Assembly: GCF_008806375.1 (NCBI RefSeq)
Contig: NZ_WAAT01000041.1
Coordinates: 85,697-149,696 of the forward strand
Direction: 5' to 3'
DNA length: 64,000 nucleotides
Origin: Pseudotamlana haliotis
GTDB taxonomy: Bacteria > Bacteroidota > Bacteroidia > Flavobacteriales > Flavobacteriaceae
The notes under the pieces are model-generated. The model made no database searches, was not told the origin of the DNA, and saw only the letters and a list, made by a program, of their open reading frames with translations. Below, in pieces: positions 63,418 through 64,000 of this stretch. The position numbers and the translations under genes were made by a program. Numbering within the stretch: position 1 is the first letter of the stretch; every line of letters starts with the position of its first letter.

Positions 63418-64000
63418 TTAGCAGGAAGAACAACTTCCAACTTTATGTTTTTTAAATAACTCTTTGTCGGTTTTGTCAGATAAATAGAGAAATAATTCAA
63501 TTCTAGTGTAATGAGTAGAAGTTCCAACCAACATATCAAGTCGATTATCTCCATTTAAATCTCCTATCCAATAAAGATAGATCCCACCTTCAAAACCTCC
63601 AGAAGGAAAGGAAGAAATATCCATTTTAACGATGCTTTCATTAGTTTTTCTAGAGGAAACTCTTATTTCATAATTTTCTATTTTCTTAAAATATGGAAAC
63701 TCGTTATTTTCAGTCTCTATTAGATGACCTTTCGTATAGATTTAATAACCTCTACTTTTTTCTTCATTTTCAGAGTTAGGAACAGAATATATTATGGTTT
63801 CTCCGGGATACATTTTCCTATTAATCCATCTACCATTTGTTGAAGCCTTAATAGACCCCAATTCTTTGATTAGAAACTTTGGTTGGGCAATACTATCAGC
63901 GTTGTATTTTTTTATTTTGAAATTAGTTACTGAATATTTTTCATTTTCATAAACAGCGAATGTAGGCTTCCCTTTTTTAGGACACCTTAAAATTCGACAA
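63418..64000 (-). pseudogene. Exported-type protein frame with one internal in-frame stop (partial, runs off the right edge)
   Basis: The minus-strand frame from 63999 is open to a TAA at 63742-63744 (about 85 codons). It then continues in the same frame without a shift to a stop at 63418. Visible text before the stop ends SRGY, and after it resumes IYTKGHLIETENNEF. The downstream half contains GDLNGDNRLDMLVG, an FG-GAP/calcium-loop type motif, and ends VGSCSSC. A single base change (TAA for a Tyr codon TAT or TAC) would restore the frame, so this is a recent pseudogene, a strain-specific change or a sequence error. A short product starting at the ATG at 63624 is possible but less likely. Confidence 0.65.

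Noticed and set aside
1..64000. tRNA, rRNA and CRISPR search by eye
   Set aside because: No TTCGAATCC-type T-arm with acceptor pairing, no rRNA text and no regularly spaced short repeats were found. The 21.1-21.5 kb array has only three units with inverted arms and is not CRISPR-like.

Overview
The window looks like a piece of chromosome from a marine-type member of the Flavobacteriaceae (Bacteroidota). The evidence is AT-rich DNA, TAnnTTTG-type promoters, four secreted proteins ending in type IX secretion sorting domains, a complete moxR/bat aerotolerance cluster, and conserved flavobacterial gene pairs. It also carries several families of short dispersed intergenic repeats. I saw no tRNA, rRNA, CRISPR array, insertion sequence or prophage.

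Positions 1-15132 form one long block on the minus strand. The upstream part is an L-rhamnose catabolic operon: rhaEW (fused aldolase/lactaldehyde dehydrogenase), rhaI, a rhamnulokinase-like FGGY kinase, and an FMN L-lactate dehydrogenase. Together these convert rhamnose to DHAP and pyruvate. It runs into four secreted proteins: two right-handed beta-helix proteins, a NodB-like deacetylase, and a protein made almost only of binding-type modules. All four share a module of about 180-215 residues, present in five copies. A fifth secreted protein is cut by the left edge. I read the block as the distal half of a polysaccharide utilisation locus for a rhamnose-containing glycan. SusC/SusD, sulfatases and a regulator are not in view, so the substrate is unproven.

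Positions 15973-24301 hold housekeeping genes (yicC, gmk, nadD, gpsA, pheS, cvpA) with small unknown genes and a repeat-rich spacer. Positions 24582-26883 pair a beta-carbonic anhydrase with a SulP transporter, probably for bicarbonate uptake. Positions 27328-36636 are the moxR, DUF58, DUF4381-like, batA, batB, batC, batD and batE cluster. Positions 36924-44929 are a mixed set: SDR, AlbA_2-type protein, hemerythrin, YgiQ radical SAM protein, lipase and ABC-F. Positions 45152-49516 are the translation cluster rplM-rpsI-rpsB-tsf-pyrH-frr. It is followed by a DUF5686-like barrel, an RND/MMPL transporter, asnS, rpoN and a PAP2-like membrane protein.

From 57069 to the right end the region looks accessory. 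It has an FG-GAP/T9SS surface protein, a thioesterase next to a LOV-like PAS protein lacking the photoactive cysteine, two coupled unknown envelope genes, and a reading frame broken by one in-frame stop. The strongest candidates for something new are the shared module family in the rhamnose-linked secreted cluster, the cysteine-less LOV-like protein, the repeat families, and a possible small RNA at about 38877-38985.
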